A program made the position numbers and the translations under genes. This document shows, one piece after another, positions 1 to 8,963 of a stretch of DNA of 64,000 nt (positions within the stretch are counted from its first letter, which is position 1; the number at the start of each line of letters is the position of its first letter). The stretch is taken from assembly GCF_024756255.1 (NCBI RefSeq), contig NZ_JANUHB010000002.1:496001-560000 (forward strand). Reading direction: 5' to 3'. The DNA is from Massilia agilis (GTDB lineage: Bacteria > Pseudomonadota > Gammaproteobacteria > Burkholderiales > Burkholderiaceae_D). The notes under the pieces were generated by a model. The model searched no databases and had not been told where the DNA came from. It worked only from the letters and a program-made list of their open reading frames with translations.

Positions 1-524
1 CGGCGCTGGTCGACCTGGGCCAGTGCAGCACGCGCGAACAATACCTTGATGCGATCAAGGGAAAGAACAATGGCGCCTGGCACGCCAAGCGCGCCCGTTC
101 GCGTGGCTACCGCTTTGGCGAAATCGACCGCAACCGCTACGTTGACGACATCCACGCCATCAATACCTCGCTCGAACAGCGCCAGGGCCGGCCGATGGAC
201 GCACAGTACCGGGAAAAAAAACAGGCCTACGAAAACCTGCCGCATTTCCGCTATTACGGCATTCTGGACGAGCACGACCGGCTGGTCGCCTACGCCAATC
301 TTGGCCTGTTCGGCAATTTCGCCGGTTTCAGCCACCTGATCGGCATCCGCAACAACGACGGCATCATGCATTTGCTGGTGGTGGAGATCGTCGCCCAGAT
401 GATCGAGCAGCGGGCCGTCCGCTACGTCATGTACGACACCTTCTTCGGCGCCCAGCCGGGCATGCAGACCTTCAAGAAGATCCTCGGCTTTCGTCCCTAT
501 CGCGCGAAATACAGCCTCCAATGA
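1..524 (+). CDS. GNAT/FemAB-like acyltransferase, 5'-truncated by window edge
   Basis: The reading frame is open from base 3 to the TGA at 522-524 with no convincing internal start, so the true start lies left of the window; about 173 C-terminal residues are visible. The last hundred residues alternate beta-strand and helix and end in a TFKKILGFRPYRAKYSLQ tail, the kind of ending seen in GNAT/FemAB-like aminoacyl- or acetyltransferases of polysaccharide loci. No catalytic residue can be assigned from the fragment. The stop overlaps the start of the next gene (ATGA), so the two are translationally coupled in the exopolysaccharide cluster. A role in decorating or assembling the polysaccharide is inferred from context; the family call is moderate. 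Confidence 0.55.
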   Translation, partial: ALVDLGQCSTREQYLDAIKGKNNGAWHAKRARSRGYRFGEIDRNRYVDDIHAINTSLEQRQGRPMDAQYREKKQAYENLPHFRYYGILDEHDRLVAYANLGLFGNFAGFSHLIGIRNNDGIMHLLVVEIVAQMIEQRAVRYVMYDTFFGAQPGMQTFKKILGFRPYRAKYSLQ

Positions 525-1306
525 AAACCGTCTTCCACCGCTTCTACGCCGATTACCTGATGCCGTCGCGCCTGGGCGAGTACGAGGCCGTCCTGCGCCA
601 GGCCAATGAAATGGATTATGCGCAGTTGCCGGTGCGCGACTTCTTCCGCGCGCTCGCCCAGCCGGCCACGCTGCCCGAGCGCGTGCTGGTGCACCGGCAC
701 GACATCGACAGCGACCTGCGCACCGCAAAAAAGCTGTTCGCGGTCGAGTCGCGCCACGGCATCCACGCCACCTACTATTTCCGGCTCTGCACCCTCGACT
801 TCGGCTTCATGCGCGAGATCGCGGCAGCCGGCAGCGAAGCGAGCTACCACTACGAAGAAGTGTCCGACTTCGCCAAGCGCCACCGCATCCGCGATGCGGA
901 CGCGCTGCGCCAGCGTTTCCCCGAGATCCGCGAGCTGTTCATCCGCAACTTCGACAGCATCCGCCAGCGCCTCGGCATGCCGCTTGCCACCGTGGCCAGC
1001 CACGGCGACTTTGCCAACCGGCGCCTGAACGTCATCAACCACGAACTGCTGCGCGACCCGGGCCTGCGCGCGCACTGCGGCATCGAATGCGAAGCCTACG
1101 ACGAACCGCTGCTGCGCAACATCGACATGTACATCAGCGACCGCAAGTACCCGGTCTACTACCGCCCGATGTCGCCATTCGACGCGCTCGGCCAGCACCG
1201 CCGCATCCTGTTCCTGACCCATCCGGTGCAGTGGGAGACCAACTGGGTCGACAACACGCGCCTGAACGCGCGCCGCCTGGTCGAGGAGCTGGCATGGCGC
1301 GCCTGA
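521..1306 (+). CDS. NodB-fold polysaccharide deacetylase-like protein
   Basis: A 261-residue protein without signal peptide. It has a HRHDID segment near residue 60, a YYFRL strand, a SYHYEE segment, an ASHGDF segment and a LTHP motif near the C-terminus, in the order of the metal-binding Asp/His/His and C-terminal His motifs of NodB-type carbohydrate esterases. Such enzymes remove N- or O-acetyl groups; in surface-polysaccharide clusters related proteins act on a sugar nucleotide, lipid-linked intermediate or polymer. The lack of an export signal favours a cytoplasmic intermediate here, which is inference. The ATG overlaps the preceding stop (ATGA), and the gene overlaps the start of the downstream glycosyltransferase by 13 bases, so it belongs to one tightly packed operon. 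Confidence 0.7.
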   Translation: MKTVFHRFYADYLMPSRLGEYEAVLRQANEMDYAQLPVRDFFRALAQPATLPERVLVHRHDIDSDLRTAKKLFAVESRHGIHATYYFRLCTLDFGFMREIAAAGSEASYHYEEVSDFAKRHRIRDADALRQRFPEIRELFIRNFDSIRQRLGMPLATVASHGDFANRRLNVINHELLRDPGLRAHCGIECEAYDEPLLRNIDMYISDRKYPVYYRPMSPFDALGQHRRILFLTHPVQWETNWVDNTRLNARRLVEELAWRA

Positions 1307-2550
1307 ACATCCTGCTGATCAACCACTACGCCGGCTCCGTGCGCCACGGCATGGAATACCGGCCCTACTACCTCGCGCGCGAGTGGGTGCGCCTTGGGCA
1401 CGCGGTGCGGATCGTCGCCTCGGCCAACTCGCACATCCGCGCGCGCGGACCGCAGCTGGGCGGGCGCACGCGGGTGGACGAAACCATCGACGGCATCGAC
1501 TACACCTGGTATGCCACCCCCGCCTACACCGGCAACGGACCGGCGCGCGTGCGCAACATGGCCGCGTTCGTGTGGCGCCTGTTGCGCGAAGCGCGCGCGC
1601 TGGCGGCCGAACGCCGACCCGACGTCGTCATTGCCTCGAGCACCTATCCGCTCGATATCTGGCCAGCGCACCGCATCGCGCGCCTGGCCGGCGCCCGGCT
1701 GCTGTTCGAAGTCCACGACCTGTGGCCGCTGTCGCCCATGGAGCTGGGCGGCTACTCGCGCTGGCACCCGTTCATCATGCTGCTGCAGGCGGCCGAAAAC
1801 TACGCCTGCCGCCACGCCGACGCCGTGGTGTCGATCCTGCCCAAGGTGCGCGACCACCTCGAGGCGCACGGCATGGCGCCGCACAAGCTGCACGTGGTGC
1901 CCAACGGGACCGACCCCGCCGAATGGCTGGCGGCGGTCGAGGAACTGCCGCCGGCGCTGGACCGGGCCTTGTCCGGCCTATGCGGCGCCGGGCGTTTCGT
2001 GGTGGGCTACGCCGGCACCCACGGCGTGGCCAATGCACTGGGCACCCTGCTCGACGCGGCCAGCCTGCTGCGCGCGCAGCCGGTCTCGTTCGTGCTGGTC
2101 GGCGGCGGCCCGGACAAGAGGGCCCTGCAGCAGCGCGCTGCAGCAATGGGCCTGGAACACGTGCATTTCTTCGAACCGGTCGCCAAGCGCCAGGTGCCCG
2201 CCCTGCTGGCGCGTTTCGACCTGGCCTACATCGGCTGGCAGCGCCAGCCCCTGTACCGCTTCGGCATTGCCCCGAACAAGCTGATCGACTACATGATGGC
2301 GGCCCGCCCCGTGCTCCATGCGGTCGAGGCCGGCAACGACCCGGTGGCCGACGCCGGCTGCGGGCTGACCGTGGCGCCGGAAGATCCGCAAGCAATCGCC
2401 GACGGCGTCCTGCGCATGCTCGCCCTGGCCCCCGCGCGGCGCGAGGCGCTGGGCCAGCGCGGGCGCGCCTACGCGCTGGCCAACCACACCTACCCCATCC
2501 TTGGACAACGATTCTTGACCGCATGTGCAGGAGGCAATCACCATGGCTGA
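1294..2550 (+). CDS. Glycosyltransferase family 4-type protein (WbuB-like)
   Basis: A 418-residue GT-B glycosyltransferase starting at ATG 1294 (protein start [15 protein letters not shown]). The open frame extends further upstream, but that part overlaps the deacetylase gene and does not look like protein. The N-terminal Rossmann half ends in an [10 protein letters not shown] segment; the C-terminal half has [21 protein letters not shown] and a [19 protein letters not shown] stretch, the nucleotide-sugar binding region with the acidic position weakly preserved. It probably adds one sugar to the lipid-linked repeat unit at the cytoplasmic face. It overlaps its upstream neighbour by 13 bases and its downstream neighbour by 8. 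Donor and acceptor cannot be read from sequence. Confidence 0.85.
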   Translation: MARLNILLINHYAGSVRHGMEYRPYYLAREWVRLGHAVRIVASANSHIRARGPQLGGRTRVDETIDGIDYTWYATPAYTGNGPARVRNMAAFVWRLLREARALAAERRPDVVIASSTYPLDIWPAHRIARLAGARLLFEVHDLWPLSPMELGGYSRWHPFIMLLQAAENYACRHADAVVSILPKVRDHLEAHGMAPHKLHVVPNGTDPAEWLAAVEELPPALDRALSGLCGAGRFVVGYAGTHGVANALGTLLDAASLLRAQPVSFVLVGGGPDKRALQQRAAAMGLEHVHFFEPVAKRQVPALLARFDLAYIGWQRQPLYRFGIAPNKLIDYMMAARPVLHAVEAGNDPVADAGCGLTVAPEDPQAIADGVLRMLALAPARREALGQRGRAYALANHTYPILGQRFLTACAGGNHHG

Positions 2551-3724
2551 CCAACCGCACGCCGACGCCGGCACGCCCACTTTCCTGCCGTTCGCCTTGC
2601 CCGACATCGGCGAGGAAGAGATCGCCGCCGTCGTCGCCTGCCTGCGCTCGGGCTGGGTCACGACCGGGCCGGCAACCAAGCGCTTCGAGCAGGAGTTTCG
2701 TGCCTACCTCGGCGCCGACGTCGATACCATCTCGGTCAACTCGGCCACGGCCGGCCTGCACCTGGCGCTCGAGGCCCTGGGCATCGGGCCGGGCGACGAG
2801 GTGATCGTGCCCACCCTCACCTTCACCGCCACCGCCGAAGTGGTGCGCTATCTCGGCGCGACGCCCGTCTTCGCGGACGTGGATCCGGCCACGCTCAACC
2901 TGTCGCCGCTCGCGGTGCAGGCCGCGATCACCGGCCGCACGCGCGCCATCGTCCCGGTGCACTACGCCGGCATGGCCTGCGAGATGGACGCCTTGCTCGA
3001 ACTGGCGCGCGCCCGCGGCATCAAGGTGGTCGAGGATGCCGCGCATGCCTTCCCGACGCGCTACCGGGGGCGCCTGGTCGGCACCCTCGACAGCGACGTG
3101 ACCGTCTTCAGCTTTTACGCCAACAAGACCATGACCACCGGCGAAGGCGGCATGATCGTGACCCGCGACCCCGAGCTGGCGCGGCGCATCCGCCTGATGC
3201 GCCTGCACGGCATCAGCCAGGATGCGTTCAACCGCTACGTCTCCAGGACGCCGGCCTGGTTCTACGAGGTGGTGGCGGCCGGCTTCAAGTACAACCTGAC
3301 CGACATTGCCTCGGCAATCGGCATTGAACAGCTGCGCAAGATCGACCGCTTCCTCGATCGCCGCGTGCGGCTCGCGCGCCGCTACGACGAGGCGCTGGCC
3401 GGCCTGCCACTAATGCTGCCGCCACAGCCAAGCGGCGACAGTACCCACGCCTGGCACCTGTACGTGGTGCGGCTGGACCCGCAGGCGCGCCTGTCGCGCG
3501 ACGCGCTCATCAACGAGCTGTCGTTACGCGGCATCGGCACCAGTGTCCACTTCATTCCGCTGCACCGCCAGCCCTACTGGCGCGACACCTGCGCCCTGTC
3601 GCCGGCCCAGTTCCCCGTGGCCGAAGCCAGCTACCAGTCGATGCTGACCCTGCCGCTGTACACGCGCATGACCGATGCCGACCAGGAACGCGTCATCGCG
3701 GCGATGCACGAGTTGCTGGCATGA
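2543..3724 (+). CDS. DegT/DnrJ/EryC1/StrS-family PLP aminotransferase
   Basis: A 393-residue sugar aminotransferase. Start ATG 2543 is chosen because AGGAGG sits 7-8 bases upstream; an in-frame earlier start at 2525 lacks such a site. Family marks are [13 protein letters not shown] near residue 60 (phosphate cup), [23 protein letters not shown] with the PLP-binding Asp, and [15 protein letters not shown], whose Lys is the expected Schiff-base residue. These enzymes transaminate 3- or 4-keto sugars on a nucleotide carrier, giving amino sugars for polysaccharide or glycan modification. The start overlaps the glycosyltransferase stop by 8 bases, and the stop overlaps the next start by 4 (ATGA). 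The cluster therefore likely makes a polymer with an amino sugar, consistent with the initiating transferase directly downstream. Confidence 0.9.
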   Translation: MADQPHADAGTPTFLPFALPDIGEEEIAAVVACLRSGWVTTGPATKRFEQEFRAYLGADVDTISVNSATAGLHLALEALGIGPGDEVIVPTLTFTATAEVVRYLGATPVFADVDPATLNLSPLAVQAAITGRTRAIVPVHYAGMACEMDALLELARARGIKVVEDAAHAFPTRYRGRLVGTLDSDVTVFSFYANKTMTTGEGGMIVTRDPELARRIRLMRLHGISQDAFNRYVSRTPAWFYEVVAAGFKYNLTDIASAIGIEQLRKIDRFLDRRVRLARRYDEALAGLPLMLPPQPSGDSTHAWHLYVVRLDPQARLSRDALINELSLRGIGTSVHFIPLHRQPYWRDTCALSPAQFPVAEASYQSMLTLPLYTRMTDADQERVIAAMHELLA

Positions 3725-4311
3725 GCAAGCGCGCCTTCGACCTGCTGGCGGCATCCATCGGCCTGGTCGTGCTGGCGCCGCTCTTCGTGCTGATCGCGCT
3801 GTGGGTCAAGCTCGACTCGCCCGGACCGGTGTTCTACCGCCAGCAACGGGTCGGGCGCGGCGGGATTTTGTTCAACATCCTGAAATTCCGCACCATGGTC
3901 GTGCGACCCGACGACCAGCGCCAGCTCACGGTCGGGCGCGATCCGCGCGTCACCCGTGCCGGCCACTTCCTGCGCCACTACAAGCTCGACGAGTTGCCGC
4001 AACTGCTCAACGTCGTGCAGGGAACCATGAGCCTGGTCGGCCCGCGCCCCGAGGTGCCGCGCTACGTCGCCTGCTACCCGGCCGACGTGCGGGCACTGGT
4101 GCTGTCGGTCGCGCCCGGGCTGACGGACTGGGCCTCCATCCTGTACAAGGAAGAAAGCACGATCCTGGGCCGTGCCCCCGACCCCGAGCGCGCCTACGTC
4201 GACACGATCCTTCCCGCCAAGCTCGACTACTACGTGCGCTATGTGCGCGAGCGCAGCTTCTGGATGGACCTGCGCATCATCTGGCGCACGCTGGTGGCCA
4301 TCGCACACTGA
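3721..4311 (+). CDS. Initiating sugar-phosphate transferase (bacterial sugar transferase family)
   Basis: A short, 196-residue member of the PglC/WcaJ catalytic-domain family. It opens with one hydrophobic segment (residues about 8-30, the re-entrant membrane helix), then [21 protein letters not shown], the [14 protein letters not shown] segment and SLVGPRPE, all hallmarks of phosphoglycosyl transferases that move a sugar phosphate from a UDP-sugar onto undecaprenyl phosphate. This is normally the first committed step of repeat-unit assembly at the inner membrane. It lacks the extra N-terminal membrane bundle of WcaJ/WbaP, so it is the minimal form. The ATG overlaps the aminotransferase stop by four bases. 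UDP-diNAcBac-like or N-acetylated amino sugars are plausible donors given the neighbouring aminotransferase, but that is inference. Confidence 0.92.
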   Translation: MSKRAFDLLAASIGLVVLAPLFVLIALWVKLDSPGPVFYRQQRVGRGGILFNILKFRTMVVRPDDQRQLTVGRDPRVTRAGHFLRHYKLDELPQLLNVVQGTMSLVGPRPEVPRYVACYPADVRALVLSVAPGLTDWASILYKEESTILGRAPDPERAYVDTILPAKLDYYVRYVRERSFWMDLRIIWRTLVAIAH

Positions 4312-4316
4312 CCGAC

Positions 4317-4919
4317 ATGACCTGGCTCGCGCTCATGCACCTGGGGGACATCACGCTGACGCTGCCGGCCGCTGCGGCGGTGGCGGCGTGGCTGCTGGCC
4401 AGCCGCGCCTGGCGGATGGCACTGTGCTGGAGCCTGCTGTACCTGTGCGGTATCGGCCTGGTTGGCGCCAGCAAGATCGCCTTCCTCGGCTGGGGTACGG
4501 GCTTGCCAGCGCTCGGTTTCAAGGCGCTCAGCGGTCACGCCACCGGCGCCACCGCCGTGTTTCCCGTCCTGTTCTACCTGCTGGTACGCGGACACGGGGT
4601 CGTATTGCAACGTGCCGCCATCGCCGCCGGCCTCGTACTGGGCGGCCTGGTCGCCACCATGCTGGTGGCCGGCGCCGAGCACACCCCGTCCGAGGCGATC
4701 GCCGGCTGGGCCATCGGCACCCTCGTCAGCCTGGGCTGCATCCGCTGCGTCCGCCGTTTGCCGGCCACGCCCGCGCTGCATGGACTCGGCTTCGCCGTGC
4801 TGGCGTTTGCCGGGGTGGCCTGGCTGGTCAAATCGATTCCGCTCGGCTACTGGATGGCACGCGCGGCCCTCGCCCTGTCCGGCAATGACCGGCTCCACCC
4901 TTGGGACCACTGCGGCTGA
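4317..4919 (+). CDS. PAP2-like membrane protein with degenerate phosphatase motifs
   Basis: A 200-residue protein with five to six hydrophobic segments, starting at ATG 4317, five bases after the sugar transferase stop. A KALSGHATG segment and an EHTPSEAIAG segment correspond to motifs 2 and 3 of PAP2 phosphatases (SGH, and a His followed four residues later by an acidic residue). The first Lys...Arg-Pro motif is not recognisable and the usual Asp of motif 3 is Glu. PAP2 enzymes hydrolyse lipid phosphates such as undecaprenyl diphosphate on the outer face of the inner membrane, so carrier recycling is the likely role if it is active. Its position inside the polysaccharide operon supports that; catalytic competence is uncertain. 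Confidence 0.65.
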   Translation: MTWLALMHLGDITLTLPAAAAVAAWLLASRAWRMALCWSLLYLCGIGLVGASKIAFLGWGTGLPALGFKALSGHATGATAVFPVLFYLLVRGHGVVLQRAAIAAGLVLGGLVATMLVAGAEHTPSEAIAGWAIGTLVSLGCIRCVRRLPATPALHGLGFAVLAFAGVAWLVKSIPLGYWMARAALALSGNDRLHPWDHCG

Positions 4920-4940
4920 GTGCCGCGAACAGGAGACACC

Positions 4941-6140
4941 ATGCGTCCGCTGACCCTGCCCACACTCCACTGGCAGCAGCGCAGCCAGCTGAGCGAAGAC
5001 TCGATCCATTCGCTGCTGATTGCACTGCTGCGCGGGATGGCCGCCTTGCAGGTCGCGGCAGCACACCTGCGGGCCGAGGTGTTTCCCAGTCTGCGTTCGG
5101 TGACGGAACCACCGTTGTACTACCTTGGGCTGGCCTTCATCACCGGGTTCGCACACCAGGCCGTTGTCGTGTTCTTCCTCGTCAGCGGCTGGCTCGTCGG
5201 CGGCAGCCTGCTTAACAAGCTGAACCAGCCGCAAGCGCTGCGCTCCTACGCGATCGACCGCGCCACGCGCCTGTGGACCGTGCTGGTGCCGGCCATGGTC
5301 GTGATGGTTGGCGTCGGCATCATCACCGGGGCGCTCAACCCGGCCGCCATGGGGCTCGGGGCGGACAACGACTTTTCGGTGCTGAGCTTCGCCGGCAACC
5401 TGGTCGGGCTGCAGACGGTGCTGGTCAAGAACTTTGGCGGCAACTACGCGCTGTGGAGCCTGGCCAACGAAACCTGGTACTACGTCGCGTTTCCGCTCCT
5501 GCTGCTGGCCTTCCGCGGCCCGGGCCTGTGGCGCCAGGCCGCCAGCGTCGCCGCGCTCGCGCTGATCGCATCGCTCCTGCCGTGGGCGATCACCCTGTAC
5601 TTTGCGCTCTGGCTGCTGGGCGCGCTGTTTTCGCGGATCCGGATCGACTGCGCCCCCTTCTGGCGTTACGCCCTGGTCGCGATCGCCGGCGCCTTGTCGA
5701 TCTATTACCGCATCACGGGCAGCAACGACGACCTGGTGCCCGCCTCCTTCGTCCAGGACCTGGTCTGCAGCCTGCCCTTCCTGCTGCTCCTGTCAACGCT
5801 GCAGATCAAGATCGACCACGCCTCCCGCCCCCTGCGCCGCCTGCGCGCGTTCGCGCAGTTCTTCTCCGAGTTTTCATTCACCCTGTACGTGATCCACGTG
5901 CCCACGATTATCTTGCTGCGCTTCCTTGGCCGCGCCGCATTCGGGCGCGATCAACTGGCCCCCGACAAGCCGCTCGATTACGCCATCTACGCCGGCATGG
6001 TGGTCCTGATCGTGGGCGTGGCCTACCTGTCCTACCTGATGTTCGAATCGCAGACCTACCGTGTCCGTGCCAGCGCCAAGCGGCTGCTGTTGACGCCCCC
6101 GGCAAAACAGGCGCAGGCGCCCGCCATGTCGCCGGAGTAA
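4941..6140 (+). CDS. OafA/YrhL-type O-acyltransferase (acyltransferase family 3)
   Basis: A 399-residue integral membrane protein with about ten hydrophobic segments. The start is ATG 4941, preceded by AGGAGA at good spacing; the longer in-frame version has no ribosome site. The first segments carry RGMAALQVAAAH (the catalytic His region of the family, usually R-x10-H) and FFLVSGWLVGG, and a LWSLANETWYY stretch matches the conserved central SLxxE part. Family members move acetyl or other acyl groups onto sugars of exopolysaccharide or O-antigen. As last gene of the rightward chain it probably decorates the polymer or its lipid-linked unit. It is followed by a 519-base convergent gap. The acyl donor and the target sugar cannot be told. 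Confidence 0.88.
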   Translation: MRPLTLPTLHWQQRSQLSEDSIHSLLIALLRGMAALQVAAAHLRAEVFPSLRSVTEPPLYYLGLAFITGFAHQAVVVFFLVSGWLVGGSLLNKLNQPQALRSYAIDRATRLWTVLVPAMVVMVGVGIITGALNPAAMGLGADNDFSVLSFAGNLVGLQTVLVKNFGGNYALWSLANETWYYVAFPLLLLAFRGPGLWRQAASVAALALIASLLPWAITLYFALWLLGALFSRIRIDCAPFWRYALVAIAGALSIYYRITGSNDDLVPASFVQDLVCSLPFLLLLSTLQIKIDHASRPLRRLRAFAQFFSEFSFTLYVIHVPTIILLRFLGRAAFGRDQLAPDKPLDYAIYAGMVVLIVGVAYLSYLMFESQTYRVRASAKRLLLTPPAKQAQAPAMSPE

Positions 6141-6659
6141 GGGACGCCACTCACCGCGCCCGGTGCCTGGCGCTTGCCAAACCCGGGTCGGTGGCGACCG
6201 TCCCCGGGGGGGCATGCGATCACGGTTTCCCGGCGAGGCTGGTGTAAATCCGCGGCGCCGTCACCGGATGAGCCATTGGCCACGCCGCCGGCCACGCACA
6301 AACGCCGCCGATCAAACGCACAGGAAGGATACAGGCGCTTCCATACGCCCCACGCCCGACTCGAGAATTTCTCGATCAGTTACCAGTGCCGACGCCAGCG
6401 ATCGCTACCAAGGCTTGGGGGTCGCGGACGGGCCTGCTGCCGGTGAAGATCATTGGCGACGGCCGCAAGTGCGTCGGTCGGAATTCCTACAGATCGGCGG
6501 TATCGGCATTGCATATGTGCCGCCGGTGGGCGCTGCCACGCACAACCGCGGCCATGGGAAGGTTGCGGCGGCCGGCGGCACCTGTTGCACACTGACGCCG
6601 GCGTCCACGACCTGCCCCCGATCCAGCCGCATTCCGGTCGGCCACACGCGCTGGCGGTG
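6141..6659. other. Convergent intergenic region, no supportable gene
   Basis: 519 bases between two genes that end towards each other. The short open frames on both strands lack ribosome sites and protein-like composition. One perfect palindrome, TCGAGAA-T-TTCTCGA, lies at 6361-6375. I see no intrinsic terminator with a clear T-run. I compared it by eye with c-di-GMP and cobalamin riboswitch cores and found no convincing match. Confidence 0.5.
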
Positions 6660-8948
6660 CTAGCCGGCGACGTAACCGATCTGGCTCGGCGTGCCGTACT
6701 TGTACTGGCCGCCGTAGGCACCCAGGCGCAAGGCCATGTCGTTGAACAGCACGCCCTGCGGCGAGATCCCGGCCTGGTTCAGGCGCTTGATCGATTCGTT
6801 GATCTGCGCCTCGGTCGTCACACCCGAGCGCGCCACGATGAACACCGCCCCGGCATGGGCGCCAATGATCAGCGCGTCCGACACCGGCAGCAGCGGCGGC
6901 GGATCGAGCAGCACCAGGTCGTAATGCGGGCTGACGGCTTCGAGCAGGCTGCCGAAATTCAGGTGCAGCAGGAACTCGGAGCGATTCGGCGGCAGCTCGC
7001 CGGTCGGGATGAAGTCCAGGTTTTCCATCACGCTGTGGTGGATGATCTCTTCCACCGGCAGCGCACCGGTGATCGTGCGCGACAGCCCGCGTTCGCGGCT
7101 GACGCCAAAGTAGCGGTGAAGGTGGCCGTTGCGCAGGTCGGCGTCGATCAGCAGCACGCGCTTGCCACTGGCCGCCACCACTGCCGCGAAGTTGGCCGAA
7201 ACGAACGACTTGCCGAGCGCGCGCGTCGGTCCGGTGAACATGACGATGTTGTTCTTAAAGTGCGGCATCGAGAACTGCAGCGCGGCGCGGAAGCTGCGCA
7301 GCGCCTCCACCGCCTCGTCCTCCGGCATCATCTGGGCCAGCAGCGGCAGCACCCCGCCCTCGCCGCGTGCCTTGCGCAGCAGCTTGTCCTGGTTGCTGCT
7401 GTGCGGAATCGACGCGTACACCACACGCGCGCGCAACATCCGCTCGATCTTCTGCGGGTCGTCGATGCCGCCCTTGATCGCCTTGCGCGTGAAGGCGATC
7501 AGCGTCCCCAGGAACAGCCCCGTGACCACCGCCAGCGCCACGATCAGGGGCCGGTTCGGCTTGATCGGCTTTTCCGGCGCGATCGGCGCGTCGATCATGC
7601 GCACGTTGCTCACCCGGCCCACCGAAATCAGCCGCAGCTGCTGGGCCGTGTTCGACAGCGCCGTGTACAGGTCGGTGTTGACCTTGATGTCGCGCGTCAG
7701 CCGCGCCTCGTCCTGCTCCAGCACCGGCAGGGTCTTGATCCGGGCCGCGATCGCGTCGAGCTCGTTATCGACCTCCTTGCGCTGGCGGTTGATCGCCGCC
7801 ACCACCGGGTGGTCCTCGGTAAAGCGCGACAGCAGCTCGGTCTTCTTCTGGATCAGTTCCATGCGCCGCGCGCGCGCCGCGGCCGCCTGTTCCAGGCTCA
7901 TGCGTGCCTCTTCCTGCAGGTCGACCGTGCCGTGCGCATTGCGGAACTGATTGTAGCGGTCCTCGGACTGCTCCAGCTGGCGCTTGAGGATCGGCAGCTG
8001 CTGGTTCAGGAACGCCAGCGACTTTTCCGCCTCTTCGGTCTTGCGCGCCAGGTTCTGGCGCATGTATTCACGCCCCACCTCGGACAGCAGGCTGTGGATG
8101 CGCTTGGCGTCCTCTCCCTGCAGCTTGACCTCGATCACCCCCGACTGCTTGCCCTGCTCGGCGATCACCAGCGCGAGCTGGATCGCCTGGATCGTGCCCA
8201 GCCGCGACATGCGCTTGATGCGAAAACGCGCGCCCGCCTTGGCATACATGCGGTCCACCTTGATTTCGACCACGCCGTCGGGCGTTGGCACCCGGTAGCG
8301 CTGGCCGACCGTGCCCTCGAACACCAGGCGCTGGCCGCCGCCGGAAAACCGGTAGCGGTTGTTGCCCTGCGCGGTCAGCGTGAATTCCCGGTTCAGCCAG
8401 GCATCGGGGACATCAAACACCGACACGTCGGCCCGCTCGCCGCCCCAGACATAGCCGCCGTAGCCAAACAGGCCGGGCTCGGACAGCACCCCGCTGTTCT
8501 GGTTGGCAAACCAGAAGCCGGCAATCGGAAGGTATTTTGGCTCGACCTGGATGTACAGCTGCAGGTTGTCCACCGCGCGCGACACCACCATGCGCGAGCG
8601 CAGCAACTCCATTTCGGCGATTGCCGCCTTCTTGGTCTCGAACAGCGACGACGCCTCGGACAGGATGTTCTTGGACGCGTTCGGGCTCTCCTCTTCCACG
8701 TGGATCATCAGGTTGTCTTCATAGACCGGCTTGGCCACCAGCGCATACAGCACGGCGACGAAGGTGATCAGCGCCGTGATCCCGCCGATCAGCCAGCGGC
8801 TGTCGTACAGCGTATTGAAATAGCCTTTGATGTCCACCGTCGGCTCGTCGCCCGGCCGCTCGTAGGGGTACGGGTTGACCGGCACCGACAGGATCGGGGG
8901 ACTGTGTACGACATGGGTGAGCTGGTGGTGTTCGCCTGGCGTGGTCAT
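6660..8948 (-). CDS. Polysaccharide co-polymerase / BY-kinase (Wzc-like chain-length determinant fused to tyrosine kinase)
   Basis: A 762-residue inner-membrane protein, start ATG 8948 behind AGGAGG. Order: cytoplasmic N-tail, membrane segment near residues 52-70, a long periplasmic region with coiled coil (about 290-400), a PIAPEKPIKPNRPL proline-rich stretch before the second membrane segment (about 470-490), then a C-terminal kinase domain. The Walker A loop is GPTRALGKS (572-581), unusual for its bulky residues; Walker A' is VLLIDADLR and Walker B is LVLLDPPP. The C-terminal tail has only a few tyrosines (AYGGQYKYG). Such proteins set chain length and drive Wzy-dependent export with a Wza-type channel, which is the next gene in the same direction. 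Absence of a rich Tyr cluster may weaken autophosphorylation. Confidence 0.92.
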   Translation of the reverse strand: MTTPGEHHQLTHVVHSPPILSVPVNPYPYERPGDEPTVDIKGYFNTLYDSRWLIGGITALITFVAVLYALVAKPVYEDNLMIHVEEESPNASKNILSEASSLFETKKAAIAEMELLRSRMVVSRAVDNLQLYIQVEPKYLPIAGFWFANQNSGVLSEPGLFGYGGYVWGGERADVSVFDVPDAWLNREFTLTAQGNNRYRFSGGGQRLVFEGTVGQRYRVPTPDGVVEIKVDRMYAKAGARFRIKRMSRLGTIQAIQLALVIAEQGKQSGVIEVKLQGEDAKRIHSLLSEVGREYMRQNLARKTEEAEKSLAFLNQQLPILKRQLEQSEDRYNQFRNAHGTVDLQEEARMSLEQAAAARARRMELIQKKTELLSRFTEDHPVVAAINRQRKEVDNELDAIAARIKTLPVLEQDEARLTRDIKVNTDLYTALSNTAQQLRLISVGRVSNVRMIDAPIAPEKPIKPNRPLIVALAVVTGLFLGTLIAFTRKAIKGGIDDPQKIERMLRARVVYASIPHSSNQDKLLRKARGEGGVLPLLAQMMPEDEAVEALRSFRAALQFSMPHFKNNIVMFTGPTRALGKSFVSANFAAVVAASGKRVLLIDADLRNGHLHRYFGVSRERGLSRTITGALPVEEIIHHSVMENLDFIPTGELPPNRSEFLLHLNFGSLLEAVSPHYDLVLLDPPPLLPVSDALIIGAHAGAVFIVARSGVTTEAQINESIKRLNQAGISPQGVLFNDMALRLGAYGGQYKYGTPSQIGYVAG

Positions 8949-8963
8949 GGATTCCTCCTGCGG

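Noticed and set aside
6280..6345. A c-di-GMP riboswitch-like stretch (CACGCACAAACG)
   Set aside because: The other conserved parts of the aptamer are absent and it is in a convergent gap with no gene downstream to regulate.
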